From positions 1,364,001 to 1,428,000 of the forward strand of contig NZ_CP049246.1 in NCBI RefSeq assembly GCF_011046555.1: a DNA stretch of 64,000 nucleotides, written 5' to 3'. Both the position numbers and the translations under genes were made by a program. This DNA is from Sphingobacterium lactis. Its GTDB lineage: Bacteria; Bacteroidota; Bacteroidia; Sphingobacteriales; Sphingobacteriaceae. Below the pieces are notes generated by a model. It was not told where the DNA came from and did not search any database. It worked only from the letters and a program-made list of their open reading frames with translations. Below, piece by piece: positions 51,583 to 60,037 of the stretch (its first letter is position 1; each line of letters starts with the position of its first letter).

Positions 51583-53052
51583 ATGAAAAAAAGCATCGTT
51601 TATATTTCGTTGTTGCTGACGTTGTTCATGACCTTCGGATGCAAGAAAAGTGAAAGCTTAGAGCCTCTTTCGCAAACCGAGCTGGAGTTGATGGACATGA
51701 CCTACCTGTATGGCTTGTATCTTTCACTTTGGACGGAAAAGCTTCCCCAACCTGAGCCACTTGCCAATGGCGATCCCAACCTACGTAAGTATACCGAGAA
51801 ATTCCGCAGTGCCGAGGAGGTATTGGAAAGCTTGAAAGCCAAGACCGGATTTGATAGGTTCAGTTTTATCGACCGTGGGGGAAGAGTTTCCGAAGAAATT
51901 CAGGAAGGTGTCCATGTCGAGACCGGTGCAATGCCCATCTACTTAAGATCAGGGAATAATGGCAACCTATTCATCAAATTGGTGCAGAAGGGATCTCCAG
52001 CAGAAGCTGCTGGACTGAAAAGAGGCATGCAGGTGATAAGTATCAATGGCAATACCAAGATGGACTATCGAACCGACAGCCTACAAGGTTTCTCCAACTT
52101 TTACAAGTTCTATTCCGGGGAAAACCTGACACTCGTGGTTAAACCAGAAGGACAGACCCAGACCCGTACGATCAGTCTTCGCGGGGCGCCTTATAAATTG
52201 AATCCTATCTTGACCAGCAAGGTCGTGGAATCCACTGCTGGAAAAGTCGGCTACTTTGCCTATACTTCCTTTATTGCTGTTAAAGATACGGCGGATAAGA
52301 AAACCGAATATTATTACGCGCTAGAACAGATGTTTACGGACTTTCAAGCCCAGGGTATTAAGGAGCTAGTCGTTGACCTTCGGTATAACGGCGGTGGTGC
52401 AGTCAATACCGCGGAATTTCTGGCCAATATGCTCGTGCCTGTAGCCCACGGAAAAGCTAAAATGTATGAGTACAAAGTCAATAAATACTTGGTAGGCGAA
52501 GGGTTGAACAAAGAAGGAAAAGCATTCGGACCGACCAATTTCAATAAAACGAATACCCTAAATCTGGAACGTGTCTATTTCTTGGCCACCAAGAGCACGG
52601 CATCTGCGAGTGAACTGCTGATGAACTCGCTGGCGCCCTACATGGATGTACAGATCATCACCATCAATAATGAGGGAACCTACGGTAAGCCTGTAGGCTT
52701 TTTCCCGGTAACTGAAGAAAAAAGTAAAGCAGATATCTATATCACTTCCTTCCAGATGATCAATAATGATGGATATGGCGATTATTTCACTGGATTAAAA
52801 GGGCAGAAGGCCGACTCCAAGGACGGATATTCCAAGGAATTGGGAGACCCAACGGAGCAAATGTTTTCCGATGCGTTATACAGCATAAACAATGGCGGTC
52901 GGTACCAATCGGCAAAAGCCAGTGCAAGCCGGGCAGCAACAACCGGTGGAGCAAGCAGAGAATCCATTGGTAGCCCCAAGACGAATACCTACCGGGATAA
53001 TATGTATAAGTTCTCGAAAAGTAGTCTGCTAAATCTACAATTACCGAATTAA
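51583..53052 (+). CDS. S41 family C-terminal-processing peptidase, lipoprotein
   Basis: 489 residues. Lipoprotein signal (MKKSIVYISLLLTLFMTFGCKKS, lipidated Cys20), a PDZ-like domain (~115-195, GSPAEAAGLKRGMQVISINGN), then the S41 protease domain: VDLRYNGGGAVNTAEFLANMLV, the Ser motif TKSTASASELLMNSL and NNEGTYGKPVGFFPV. S41 enzymes use a Ser/Lys dyad. A Ser/Lys/Ala-rich C-terminal tail follows. It is homologous to and tandem with the next gene, probably a duplication. Confidence 0.9.
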   Translation: MKKSIVYISLLLTLFMTFGCKKSESLEPLSQTELELMDMTYLYGLYLSLWTEKLPQPEPLANGDPNLRKYTEKFRSAEEVLESLKAKTGFDRFSFIDRGGRVSEEIQEGVHVETGAMPIYLRSGNNGNLFIKLVQKGSPAEAAGLKRGMQVISINGNTKMDYRTDSLQGFSNFYKFYSGENLTLVVKPEGQTQTRTISLRGAPYKLNPILTSKVVESTAGKVGYFAYTSFIAVKDTADKKTEYYYALEQMFTDFQAQGIKELVVDLRYNGGGAVNTAEFLANMLVPVAHGKAKMYEYKVNKYLVGEGLNKEGKAFGPTNFNKTNTLNLERVYFLATKSTASASELLMNSLAPYMDVQIITINNEGTYGKPVGFFPVTEEKSKADIYITSFQMINNDGYGDYFTGLKGQKADSKDGYSKELGDPTEQMFSDALYSINNGGRYQSAKASASRAATTGGASRESIGSPKTNTYRDNMYKFSKSSLLNLQLPN

Positions 53053-53121
53053 TCCTTTCATTTTTTTGGGAGTCCATGATTTGGAATTAAATTTGAAGCG
53101 ACATTGTTTTTGGAAAACACT

Positions 53122-54570
53122 ATGAGAAATATTCCGTTTGGGAAATGGACCGTGTTATTGGTGCTGTTAGCACTGATCATCGGTTGTAAAAAAGATATCA
53201 CTAAAATTGAACCTCCGCCACGTCCTGGTGATGGAAATAGGACAGAGGATCAAAAAGTTAAAGACGAGATATATAACCAGTATAAAAGGCTTTCCTATTG
53301 GGAAGAGTTCATTCCTGTTTATAATCCTGCATCTTCATTTACGGATCAGTTCAACAATGCCGATGCGGTGTTGGCACGCCTGATGAGCATGACGCCTCAG
53401 TATACGCAATATGAATTCCATCCGGATCGGGTAGGACCTCTCGATCACTACTCCTGGATTGAATATACAGATGAGGAAGGTAGCAGGGCATCCAAGGCTG
53501 ATCTTGCCGATGGCTACGGTATGGTCGTCTATTTTATTGAAGATCGGAAGGATAGCTTATATGTTGGTTTTGTAGAAGGCGGTTCGCCGGCTGAAGCAGC
53601 AGGCCTGGAACGAGGGGACAAGATCATTGAGATGGCCGGAGATAAAAAGATGGTCAGCACAAATGCCGAAGCAATTGAACGCTATGTGCAACAGAATACT
53701 CTACCACTGACCTGGATAACCAAGGATAATAAAACCATTTCTAAAACTTTGACCTATACCACTTATGATATTCAGCCTTTTCAATTGGCGAAGGTATTCA
53801 AAGAAGGTGGGAAGGATATCGCTTATATTGGGTTATCTTCCTTTGAGGAACTGACCAATGGAGGTCGGGCTACGGAAATGAAAAACAAGATCGATCAAGC
53901 CTTTACTGATTTTGCCAAGACCTCGGCTAAAGACCTGATCGTGGATCTTCGCTACAATGGTGGCGGCTATGTCAGTTCTGCGGCTTACCTGTTAAACAAG
54001 ATCGTGAACAGTTCTGGCAACAACAAGCTGATGTTCAAATATGATCTCAACAAGAACCTAGAGGAAGAAAGAGCAGAAGGCGATACGGAGTTTGCTGATG
54101 AGGTCTTTAAGAAAAGCAGCACCACAGAATTTGCCAATGTGTATTTCCTGACTACGTTCGAAACGGCCTCTGCCGCTGAGATTATCATCAGTGCTTTGAA
54201 GCCATATGCGAATGTGAAAGTACTCGGCTATAACGGTGCGACCTACGGTAAGCCTGTTGGATTTTTCAGGGAGGATATAACAGCCGATATCGGGTTGTGG
54301 GCAGCTTCCTTTAAGATTATCAATGCGCAGGATTTTACGGATTATTGGGATGGTATCAAGTGTGACTATCCGTATATTTATGATAACGTTGAATATGACT
54401 TTGGGGATCCCAATGAGGACATGACCCGTGCGGCGTTGAACCTGATTACGACCGGAAAAATTGCCGCAACACAAACTACGGCACGATCTCGCGTAATCAA
54501 AAGGTCATTTTCTCCACAGGTACGTGTTCCGGTAAATAAAAGGCCTGTTCGGGAGATGATCAAAGACTAA
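53122..54570 (+). CDS. S41 family C-terminal-processing peptidase, lipoprotein (tandem paralogue)
   Basis: 482 residues from the ATG at 53122 (an upstream TTG at 53104 adds six). Lipoprotein signal ending LALIIGCKKD (lipidated Cys22), PDZ-like domain (GGSPAEAAGLERGDKIIEMAG), then VDLRYNGGGYVSSAAYLLNKIV, Ser motif FETASAAEIIISALKP and NGATYGKPVGFF. It keeps the same layout as its upstream neighbour but differs throughout, so the duplication is old. A basic C-terminal tail (RSRVIKRSFSPQVRVPVNKRP) is distinct. The LacI gene starts 30 bp later. Confidence 0.9.
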   Translation: MRNIPFGKWTVLLVLLALIIGCKKDITKIEPPPRPGDGNRTEDQKVKDEIYNQYKRLSYWEEFIPVYNPASSFTDQFNNADAVLARLMSMTPQYTQYEFHPDRVGPLDHYSWIEYTDEEGSRASKADLADGYGMVVYFIEDRKDSLYVGFVEGGSPAEAAGLERGDKIIEMAGDKKMVSTNAEAIERYVQQNTLPLTWITKDNKTISKTLTYTTYDIQPFQLAKVFKEGGKDIAYIGLSSFEELTNGGRATEMKNKIDQAFTDFAKTSAKDLIVDLRYNGGGYVSSAAYLLNKIVNSSGNNKLMFKYDLNKNLEEERAEGDTEFADEVFKKSSTTEFANVYFLTTFETASAAEIIISALKPYANVKVLGYNGATYGKPVGFFREDITADIGLWAASFKIINAQDFTDYWDGIKCDYPYIYDNVEYDFGDPNEDMTRAALNLITTGKIAATQTTARSRVIKRSFSPQVRVPVNKRPVREMIKD

Positions 54571-54600
54571 TTTCATCAATTAATTGCTAACTTTACCGGC

Positions 54601-55611
54601 ATGGCAGGAAATAAACCAACCACGATCAAGGAAATCGCAAGGAAACTCAAGATTTCACCTTCAACGGTGTCTCGCGCGTTGAACGATCACCCGAGTATTG
54701 GCTTGGTGACCACAATGCGGGTAAAGAAAATGGCAGAAGAGATGGCTTATGAACCCAATCAGACGGCAATCTTCTTCAAGCAGCGTAAGACTTTTACCAT
54801 CGGGGTCATTCTGCCGAAATTATCGGAACCTTTCTTTTCCGAAGCGATCTCTGCCATTGAGAATGTTGCTGAGGACAAGAAATATACCGTGCTCCTGGGG
54901 CAATCCCTGGATGAAGAAAACCGTGAGTTGAACATTATCCAGACCTTCAAGAAACACCGGGTGGATGGAATCCTTATTTCCCTGAGCAAGACAACCGGCG
55001 ATATGGATTTCTTGCAAACTTTGGCAAAGACTGAAATTCCCATTGTATTCTTCGACTGTGTTCCCGATCTGAAAGATGTACACAAGGTATACAGCGACCT
55101 TTCTTCAGGGATGGAGGAAGCCATCAGTGCCTTTGTGGATCGTGGGCATCAGAACATCGCGTTGATCAATGGACCTGAATCGCTATTGGCTTCGAAGGAG
55201 CGAGCTGAAGCATTCCAACAGGCGCTTCAGAAAAAAGGAATCGACAAAAAGAATGCATTTATCGTGCATACGGATCTAACGGAAAAGGGCAATGAAGCCG
55301 CAATGGAAAAGATCTGTAACCTGGCCGACCGACCCTCAGCAGTGGTGTCCTTCAATGATTTCGTGACCCTCGACCTGATCCGTTACGCCAAACAAAGGGG
55401 AATTGTCCTGAATCAGGATATGTTCTTCATCAGCTATGCGAATTATCCATTGTGGAAATACATGGATAATCCTCCGATGGGGAGTATCGAGCAGTATCCA
55501 GATCAACAGGCCCAGAAAGCCGCGGAGATCCTGTTTGACTGTATCGATAAAAAAGAATATACCACAACTCCGCAAGATGTGGTATATCCGTCCAAATTGG
55601 TCTTAAAGTAA
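54601..55611 (+). CDS. LacI family transcriptional regulator
   Basis: 336 residues. N-terminal LacI helix-turn-helix TIKEIARKLKISPSTVSRALNDHPSIG with a hinge, followed by a periplasmic-binding-like sensor domain (FTIGVILPKLSEPFFSEAISAIENV; GILISLSKTTGD; GHQNIALINGPE; PSAVVSFNDFVTLDLIRYA). It controls sugar or nucleoside genes in response to a small ligand. The regulated genes are not obvious: neighbours are proteases and OsmC, on other transcription units. Confidence 0.93.
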   Translation: MAGNKPTTIKEIARKLKISPSTVSRALNDHPSIGLVTTMRVKKMAEEMAYEPNQTAIFFKQRKTFTIGVILPKLSEPFFSEAISAIENVAEDKKYTVLLGQSLDEENRELNIIQTFKKHRVDGILISLSKTTGDMDFLQTLAKTEIPIVFFDCVPDLKDVHKVYSDLSSGMEEAISAFVDRGHQNIALINGPESLLASKERAEAFQQALQKKGIDKKNAFIVHTDLTEKGNEAAMEKICNLADRPSAVVSFNDFVTLDLIRYAKQRGIVLNQDMFFISYANYPLWKYMDNPPMGSIEQYPDQQAQKAAEILFDCIDKKEYTTTPQDVVYPSKLVLK

Positions 55612-55614
55612 ACT

Positions 55615-56034
55615 CTACTTATTGATTTCGATACTGTAGGTGATATCGATGCCGCCATTGGCCAACATATCGTGTACAGAGCAATATTTCTTTACCGCTA
55701 ATTCGGCAGCTTTCTGTGCTTTCGCCTCATCAATAGTTCCTTTCAGTTTAAAGGTGATGTGGATTTGCGTAAAGATATTTGGGATCTCGTCGCGGCGTTG
55801 ACCCACAACTTCCACATCGATATCCTGAAGATCCTGACGCTGTTTCTGCAAGATCGTAGTCAAATCGAATACACTGCAGGATCCCAACGCCATCAGCACC
55901 AATTCCATGGGTCTTACGCCCTTGCCTTCGCCACCGATCGACTCCGGACCATCCACATGTACCTTAACCGCTGATAATTCGCTGGAAGCCTCGAAATGCA
56001 CTCCTTGGTTTTGTCTTTTTAAATGAACTCTCAT
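55615..56034 (-). CDS. OsmC family protein
   Basis: 139 residues. OsmC/Ohr fold with MELVLMALGSCSVFDLTTILQKQ (the conserved redox Cys) and AVKKYCSVHDMLANGG (second Cys). Members reduce organic hydroperoxides, or, in the OsmC branch without Ohr activity, have other roles. The two Cys are in the expected positions. Convergent with the LacI gene (3 bp between stops). Confidence 0.9.
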   Translation of the reverse strand: MRVHLKRQNQGVHFEASSELSAVKVHVDGPESIGGEGKGVRPMELVLMALGSCSVFDLTTILQKQRQDLQDIDVEVVGQRRDEIPNIFTQIHITFKLKGTIDEAKAQKAAELAVKKYCSVHDMLANGGIDITYSIEINK

Positions 56035-56145
56035 GATCTATGTTTTATGGAACAAAGGTAGCTAATAGGGATTAGAATTGGTAAACGGAAGGGTAGAATA
56101 GTTGTCTTTACAGAGTAGGGTAGAACCCGTTGAAGGTAAGGCTGG

Positions 56146-56194
56146 CAACCCCGCTAGGGGTGTCACTATTTTAGAAATACCTCTAGCGAGGTTG
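56146..56194. repeat. REP-like hairpin element, copy 1
   Basis: CAACCCCGCTAGGGGT (56146-56161) and ACCTCTAGCGAGGTTG (56179-56194) pair over 16 bp with two mismatches that are G-T pairs in RNA. The loop is GTCACTATTTTAGAAAT. The first 29 bases are identical to the left arm of copy 2. Confidence 0.8.
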
Positions 56195-56380
56195 TATGGG
56201 TTATTATATCAACCATCATCACCCAATTTTCCAAGCCAAAATCCGCTGGCGCAAGAGTTGTGCGGTTGGTTGTGTGGTGGGTCTCTTGTGCCTAAGACCG
56301 TGACATGGGATTCTTCCCCCAGCTTAGCTTCCTTATGTCGTATCAAAAACCTTTGTGCATTATTTATATTAGCCACCTTG

Positions 56381-56538
56381 CAACCCCGCTAGGGGTGTCA
56401 CTATTTTAGAAACACCCCTACACATCATTAAGCCCTACCATCCCGATTTTTGGTTTGCTTTAGCAAACCAAAAATCGGGATGGTAGGGCTATTTAATCTT
56501 ATAGCTCGTGCTAAAATAGTGACACCCCTCCGGGGTTG
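56381..56538. repeat. MITE-like element with ~28-bp terminal inverted repeats
   Basis: Left arm 56381-56409 (CAACCCCGCTAGGGGTGTCA...) and right arm 56511-56538 (CTAAAATAGTGACACCCCTC...) are complementary over 28 positions but for two or three bases near CGCTAG/CGGAG. Between them lies a 60-bp palindrome. No transposase is encoded, so any mobility would be in trans. Confidence 0.75.
56431..56490. repeat. 60-bp near-perfect palindrome inside the MITE-like element
   Basis: 29-base arms (56431-56459 and 56462-56490, starting AGCCCTACCATCCCGATTTT) are perfectly complementary with a 2-base centre. In RNA this is a very stable hairpin without a T run. Confidence 0.85.
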
Positions 56539-56697
56539 TATAGCGCCTATTCCCTCCCAAAATAACCTGCCTTTTTTAAAGCCTAAAACAATACTAGCGC
56601 AAAAGTTGTGGCAGGACAATAGCGTTGGACAATTGTACTCTGGTCATCCTGCATCCCCCTTTCTATCTCACATCTCACATCTCCAATCTCAATTCTA

Positions 56698-56739
56698 CCC
56701 AAAACAAAAGCCCTTCTTTAAAAGGGCTTTTGTTTTGGG
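56698..56739 (-). terminator. Intrinsic terminator of the SGNH/FadL pair
   Basis: CCCAAAACAAAAGCCCTT (56698-56715) with AAGGGCTTTTGTTTTGGG (56722-56739), perfect 18 bp, loop of 6; the stem itself supplies the T-rich 3' arm on the minus strand, 6 bp after the stop. Confidence 0.85.
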
Positions 56740-56744
56740 TATTA

Positions 56745-58046
56745 CTAGTTGGGAAAGCTGACGCCCCCATATTTACTGACATCTATTTTCGGTACTTTCG
56801 AATTGTATTTCGCATTGATGGCATCGATAAAGACATTGGCTACCACAGCATTTCCGATCGGAGTCAGGTGGATACCGTCTAGAGAGAATGCATTACCTGT
56901 GATGAAGGCTGCGGAGATATGAACGCCATTGTAGTTGTATCCTGCTTTCACTTTGTTCAGGAAGGCATTTACATCAGCCAAGGCGAGGTCTTTACTGTCT
57001 GCAACCTGTTTGATTACAGCATTCAATTCCTTGATGCGTTGCAATACTTCAGCTACCTCAGCTTTATCCAAGACTGCGGAATCCTCAATTGGGTTGAGTG
57101 GTGAAAATCCATATCCGTTTTGACCAAACCTAGCAATGTTTGCGCGGAAGGTCAGACCGAATAGATCGCCCTCTTCTGCCGGACGAACACCTGTTTTGGT
57201 CTTGATCAACAGCTTTAGGTTAGCTGTTGCCGGATTTGCGGCCAATCCTGCGTTGATCATCTGTAACGTAACGGTGTTGAAGAAAGGAACAACCGTAACA
57301 TCCGGAATAGTCGCAACAACACCTTTTTGCTGCTTAGCAGTCAATCCGTTGATGAAGGCATTGTACAATTGTGTAAACTGCGCTACACTGATCATTGTTT
57401 TGGTTGGATCATCCGTTGCTGCTGCGCCGTTCATGGAGTAACCCAACACATCGTTATTACCTAACCAAAAGGAGAAGAAAGTATGCTCTTGGCTTACGGC
57501 ATATTGCATATAGGTTGTTTTGCCAACTTGGTTTTCTGGCAATAAACGCTCAAAGTAAGGATTGCCAAATTGCGACCCGAAGATTTCTGCGAAAGCAAGG
57601 TCCAGGCGCATCCCCGGAACCCCTAAATTCTGGATCGGATCGGTATGTTTGGTATACAAAGGATTGCCCAATGCGTTCTTTCCGCGTTCGGCTTGTGCCG
57701 GTACAAATTCTGTTTCGGGACTACCGTTTTCATCAAATCCCTTCAATCGTAGGTAACCGGAGCCATTGGCCTCGGCCTCACTGAAAAATGGAGAGGTAAA
57801 AGCTCCACCACCAACGGTTTTGAACTGCTCTGCCATCAGGTTCGGGAATGCGACGCGCTGCCCTGCAAGGTATAGTCCATTATCCGCATACCCGGAGGTC
57901 AACGAGTTCCCTACAGCGATGAATTGCGAGAAATCCGCTGAACCTTTTGCTGGTTCAAACTCATCCAAAGAAGGTTTACATGAAGTAGCGAGCGCTAGGG
58001 CTGCTAATCCGATATATAGTTTAAAGTTCTTTTTCATTGTTTTCAT
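56745..58046 (-). CDS. SGNH/GDSL hydrolase-type lipoprotein
   Basis: 433 residues. Lipoprotein signal ending ALATSCKPS (lipidated Cys23). SGNH blocks: FIAVGNSLTSGYADNG (block I, Ser nucleophile; Asn replaces the usual Asp of GDSL), FFSFWLGNNDVLGYS (block III, GxND) and DGIHLTPIGNAVVA (block V, DxxH). Such esterases/lipases are often secreted. It follows the FadL-like transporter gene (10-bp gap) on the same strand, suggesting that fatty acids released outside or in the periplasm are taken up by the neighbouring porin. Confidence 0.88.
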   Translation of the reverse strand: MKTMKKNFKLYIGLAALALATSCKPSLDEFEPAKGSADFSQFIAVGNSLTSGYADNGLYLAGQRVAFPNLMAEQFKTVGGGAFTSPFFSEAEANGSGYLRLKGFDENGSPETEFVPAQAERGKNALGNPLYTKHTDPIQNLGVPGMRLDLAFAEIFGSQFGNPYFERLLPENQVGKTTYMQYAVSQEHTFFSFWLGNNDVLGYSMNGAAATDDPTKTMISVAQFTQLYNAFINGLTAKQQKGVVATIPDVTVVPFFNTVTLQMINAGLAANPATANLKLLIKTKTGVRPAEEGDLFGLTFRANIARFGQNGYGFSPLNPIEDSAVLDKAEVAEVLQRIKELNAVIKQVADSKDLALADVNAFLNKVKAGYNYNGVHISAAFITGNAFSLDGIHLTPIGNAVVANVFIDAINAKYNSKVPKIDVSKYGGVSFPN

Positions 58047-58056
58047 AATTTAGAGT

Positions 58057-59277
58057 CTACCAAGAATACGAAACGGAAATACCTGGTGCATGGATGTTGG
58101 TCTCATACGCACCGCTCAACTGTGTTTCCGCATTTGTCGTCGTTCTTTTCAGGATTTTCTGGAATACATACGCTGCGGACATCTGCCAATTTGGGTTGAA
58201 TTTATAGGTCAAACCACCAGCTGCCATTACCCGGTTGTTATCCGGCGTCTCTGGGTAAACATATTTCGACTGCACCGGCGTGTACACATACCCCGCACCT
58301 ACGCGTAAGTCCAATTTATCGCTAACCTCATAGTTGATACCTGCTTTCCCGGAGAAGGCATTTTGGTATTTTTTCTCCGAACGCGTATCCTGTAGGGTTG
58401 GTGTGTTGTTTTCGTAATCGAATACCAATTCCTTGTAAATGCTGTAGTTGATCAGGGAACCATCGATCGCTGCTTTTACCTTTTCACCCAATGGGAAGGC
58501 AATCCCGATGTTGAAGGAAGAAGGCAACGGCAGTTCGGCATCGAATTTTCCGTTCGGGAAGTTTGCCGCCAAGGCTGCTGGTACTTCAAATTCAGCATCT
58601 CCACCTTCCAATTTCGTAACGACCTTCGAACGGTAGTTTAGGGAAATGGCAAATTGGTCATCCAGGTTGTAATGTACACCAAGGTTATAGCCCATTCCGG
58701 TACCTGTTCCTTTCAAAGTTGCTTGTCCTGCTGTTCCATCCGGATAAAATACCGGTAATGCACGGCCAAGATCAACAAGACCAATATTGTACACAAATCC
58801 ACCACCAACGCTGAACTGGTCGGTAAGCTTAAAGCTGACCGTTGGTTGGATGTAAATGGCACGCATGGACAGGTGTGTCAAGGAGAAGCGGCCAGGCCAT
58901 TCTTTTCCCCAGTCTACACCACCGCCGAATGGGGTGTAAACACCGATCCCGGCTTTCCACCACGCACCCTTAGGGCCAAATGTAGCATAAACACCAAATG
59001 GTGGCGAGACTTGAAATTTCGTGTGATGAACATCGTTGCTTCCTCTTTCCTGGAAAGCAGAACGATACATAATGGCGCTTCCGCCGACCTGACTGGCATT
59101 GCCATCCATTTTTACCAAGGCGCCTGGGTTGTAAACTATCGATGTTTCATCGACAAACAGTGCTGAACCTGCGCCAGCCATACCCACAGCCTTCTGGCTT
59201 TGCGTATTTACTTGAGAACCCTGCGCAAATAGGAGCGAAGGTGAAGCTAATAACAAACAGAGTAGTAATCGTTTCAT
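58057..59277 (-). CDS. OmpP1/FadL family outer membrane transporter
   Basis: 406 residues. Signal peptide (MKRLLLCLLLASPSLLFAQ), then a beta barrel with FadL features: N-terminal SQKAVGMAGAGSALFVDETSIVYNPGALVKMDG (hatch region) and many strands (FGVYATFGPKG, DQFSVGGGFVYNIG, LDLRVGAGYVYTP) ending GISVSYSW with an aromatic terminal residue. FadL proteins let long-chain fatty acids or other hydrophobic compounds cross the outer membrane. The ATG at 59277 is preferred; an upstream start adds six residues. Confidence 0.92.
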   Translation of the reverse strand: MKRLLLCLLLASPSLLFAQGSQVNTQSQKAVGMAGAGSALFVDETSIVYNPGALVKMDGNASQVGGSAIMYRSAFQERGSNDVHHTKFQVSPPFGVYATFGPKGAWWKAGIGVYTPFGGGVDWGKEWPGRFSLTHLSMRAIYIQPTVSFKLTDQFSVGGGFVYNIGLVDLGRALPVFYPDGTAGQATLKGTGTGMGYNLGVHYNLDDQFAISLNYRSKVVTKLEGGDAEFEVPAALAANFPNGKFDAELPLPSSFNIGIAFPLGEKVKAAIDGSLINYSIYKELVFDYENNTPTLQDTRSEKKYQNAFSGKAGINYEVSDKLDLRVGAGYVYTPVQSKYVYPETPDNNRVMAAGGLTYKFNPNWQMSAAYVFQKILKRTTTNAETQLSGAYETNIHAPGISVSYSW

Positions 59278-59458
59278 AGAGTTATTGATTAGCAATTTTC
59301 CTTATAATCGGTTATTGATATGCTAACATAGTAAAATTTTTATAATTTACTTATAAAACTTTGTCATTTTTTAATAAATCCCGACCTTATAATTTTTAAT
59401 CAAAACATAATTCCGGTATATTAGTTTTCATAATAAAGAAAAACAAAAAGTTTATTTT

Positions 59459-59956
59459 ATGGCAGAAGTATCATTTAAAGGAAATGCAGTGCATTCCAGT
59501 GGAAATTTACCTAAAGTAGGTGAAACAGCTCCCAATTTTACATTAACAGCTGGCGATTTGTCACAAAAATCATTGCAAGATTACAACGGAAAGAAAGTCA
59601 TTTTGAACATCTTCCCGAGTATCGATACAGGTACTTGCGCAATGTCGGTTCGACAGTTTAACGAGAAGGCTTCCGGATTGGACAATACCGTGGTGTTGTG
59701 TATCTCTAAGGATCTTCCATTTGCGCAAAGCCGTTTCTGCGCGGCCGAAGGTTTGGACAATGTTGTTACACTTTCGGACTTTAAGAATGAGGAATTCGAT
59801 CAGGCATACGGCGTGAAGTTCGTCGATGGTCCGCTTGAAGGATTGTTGAGCCGCAGTGTGGTGGTAATCGGTGAGGATGGAAAGGTGATCTATACCGAGC
59901 AAGTTGCTGAAACTACGGAAGAACCAAACTATGATGCTGCATTGGCGGCATTGTAA
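59459..59956 (+). CDS. tpx: Thiol peroxidase
   Basis: 165 residues. An atypical 2-Cys peroxiredoxin that reduces hydroperoxides using thioredoxin. [25 protein letters not shown] holds the peroxidatic Cys60; SRFCAAEG holds the resolving Cys94. N-terminal [18 protein letters not shown] is the Tpx signature. Single-gene unit with its own terminator. Confidence 0.96.
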   Translation: MAEVSFKGNAVHSSGNLPKVGETAPNFTLTAGDLSQKSLQDYNGKKVILNIFPSIDTGTCAMSVRQFNEKASGLDNTVVLCISKDLPFAQSRFCAAEGLDNVVTLSDFKNEEFDQAYGVKFVDGPLEGLLSRSVVVIGEDGKVIYTEQVAETTEEPNYDAALAAL

Positions 59957-59978
59957 TCCGTATCAAGAAACATAAAAG

Positions 59979-60014
59979 AAAAGCTGCTTATTTTATCGTA
60001 AGCAGCTTTTTCTA
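59979..60014 (+). terminator. Intrinsic terminator of tpx (probably also metZ)
   Basis: AAAAGCTGCTTA (59979-59990) with TAAGCAGCTTTT (59999-60010), perfect 12 bp, followed by TTCTATTTTT. A-rich on the other side, so it may also serve the convergent gene at 60038. Confidence 0.88.
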
Positions 60015-60037
60015 TTTTTATAATACCTTTTAATCTT

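Larger units (their letters stand above)
56035..56697. other. ~660-bp non-coding stretch with REP/MITE-like repeats
   Basis: No gene is supported; short frames are limited to the repeats. It holds two copies of a CAACCCCGCTAGGGGTGTCACTATTTTAG-like arm (56146 and 56381), one inverted copy (56511-56538) and a 60-bp palindrome (56431-56490). It separates OsmC from the SGNH/FadL pair. Confidence 0.75.

Noticed and set aside
56035..56744. Repeat region as a CRISPR array
   Set aside because: Only two direct copies far apart, no regular spacers and no cas genes.
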